Position numbers and translations under genes: made by a program. Positions 56,075 through 56,155 of a stretch of 56,155 nt of DNA are shown here, in pieces. The DNA comes from JBIYSM02 sp044759095 (lineage in GTDB: Bacteria > Bacillota > Bacilli > Brevibacillales > Brevibacillaceae). Each line of letters begins with the position of its first letter. The stretch's first letter is position 1. A model generated the notes under the pieces. It saw only the letters and a list, made by a program, of their open reading frames with translations. It searched no databases and was not told the DNA's origin. The stretch spans positions 1 through 56,155 of the forward strand of contig NZ_JBIYSM020000028.1 in the NCBI RefSeq assembly GCF_044759095.2, given 5' to 3'.

Positions 56075-56155
56075 AAATTTATAAATTCTGGTGTATGAAA
56101 TAATGTCCTTAAACAAAGGAAAATCCCCAGCGACTACGGAAAAAAGAAGTACCTG

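Noticed and set aside
1..56155. CRISPR arrays, tRNA/rRNA genes, insertion sequences, prophage genes
   Set aside because: I looked for regularly spaced repeats, cloverleaf sequences, transposase or integrase motifs and phage structural genes and saw none; only remnants and isolated foreign-looking genes were found.

Overview
The window is a chromosomal segment of a Gram-positive, endospore-former-type bacterium of the Bacillales. It is most like Brevibacillus or a relative in Paenibacillaceae, although the genus is my inference. Supporting signs are strong AGGAGG/GGGGG ribosome binding sites with frequent TTG and GTG starts, a T-box leader on ilvA, S-layer homology (SLH) domains, a HemQ-type heme synthase, YisL, YitT and DUF421 membrane proteins, lipoprotein signal peptides, and LytTR and ECF regulation. 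Most genes are on the minus strand. No tRNA, rRNA, CRISPR array, transposase or prophage was seen.

Layout. 0.2-9.3 kb: a DUF421 protein, nitronate monooxygenase, Nudix CoA pyrophosphatase, a VOC protein, an Lrp-LysE pair, an operon of class V aminotransferase, YitT protein and amino-acid permease, and a divergent Crp/Fnr regulator. Gene remnants lie between them (TIMP-like at 1.0-1.3 kb, MFS at 3.7-3.9 kb). 9.4-10.2 kb: an AT-rich Abi-family gene fused onto the tail of a destroyed aspartate racemase gene. 10.4-16.8 kb: an RND efflux pump with its membrane-fusion lipoprotein and a two-component system. 16.9-19.7 kb: a secreted protein with an internal duplication, and ilvA with an isoleucine T-box. 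19.7-25.1 kb: a mixed region holding an AT-rich AAA ATPase flanked by diverged direct repeats, a TrmB regulator, LysE, a broken AlaX and a DUF1906 protein.

25.2-37.2 kb is one 12-kb minus-strand operon behind a ROK repressor. It encodes a binding lipoprotein, an ABC ATPase, a fused double permease, a secreted PIG-L/NEW3 deacetylase, a creatininase-family hydrolase, an argininosuccinate-lyase-like enzyme, an N-acetylglucosamine-kinase-like protein and a cytosolic PIG-L deacetylase. It looks like an uptake and dismantling route for an N-acylated amino-sugar conjugate, and it is the best candidate here for an undescribed system.

37.3-46.8 kb: a LysR regulator and two amino-acid/dipeptide units. 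One is YfcC transporter, M20 amidohydrolase, threonine/serine dehydratase and dipeptide epimerase. The other is ornithine cyclodeaminase-like plus aminotransferase. An aromatic-acid-exporter-type protein follows. 46.9-49.3 kb: a LytTR regulator and an acetyl-CoA hydrolase/CoA-transferase, with a 20-bp direct repeat between them. 49.3-54.6 kb: an ECF sigma factor with a membrane anti-sigma carrying YcdB-type domains, and an SLH-anchored YcdB-type protein followed by a cadherin-like secreted protein. 54.7-56.1 kb: hemQ and yisL.

A dispersed hairpin element, with a covarying stem and a conserved flank of about 35 nt, occurs three times (0.9, 5.2 and 56.0 kb). Its bare hairpin occurs again at 12.35 kb.
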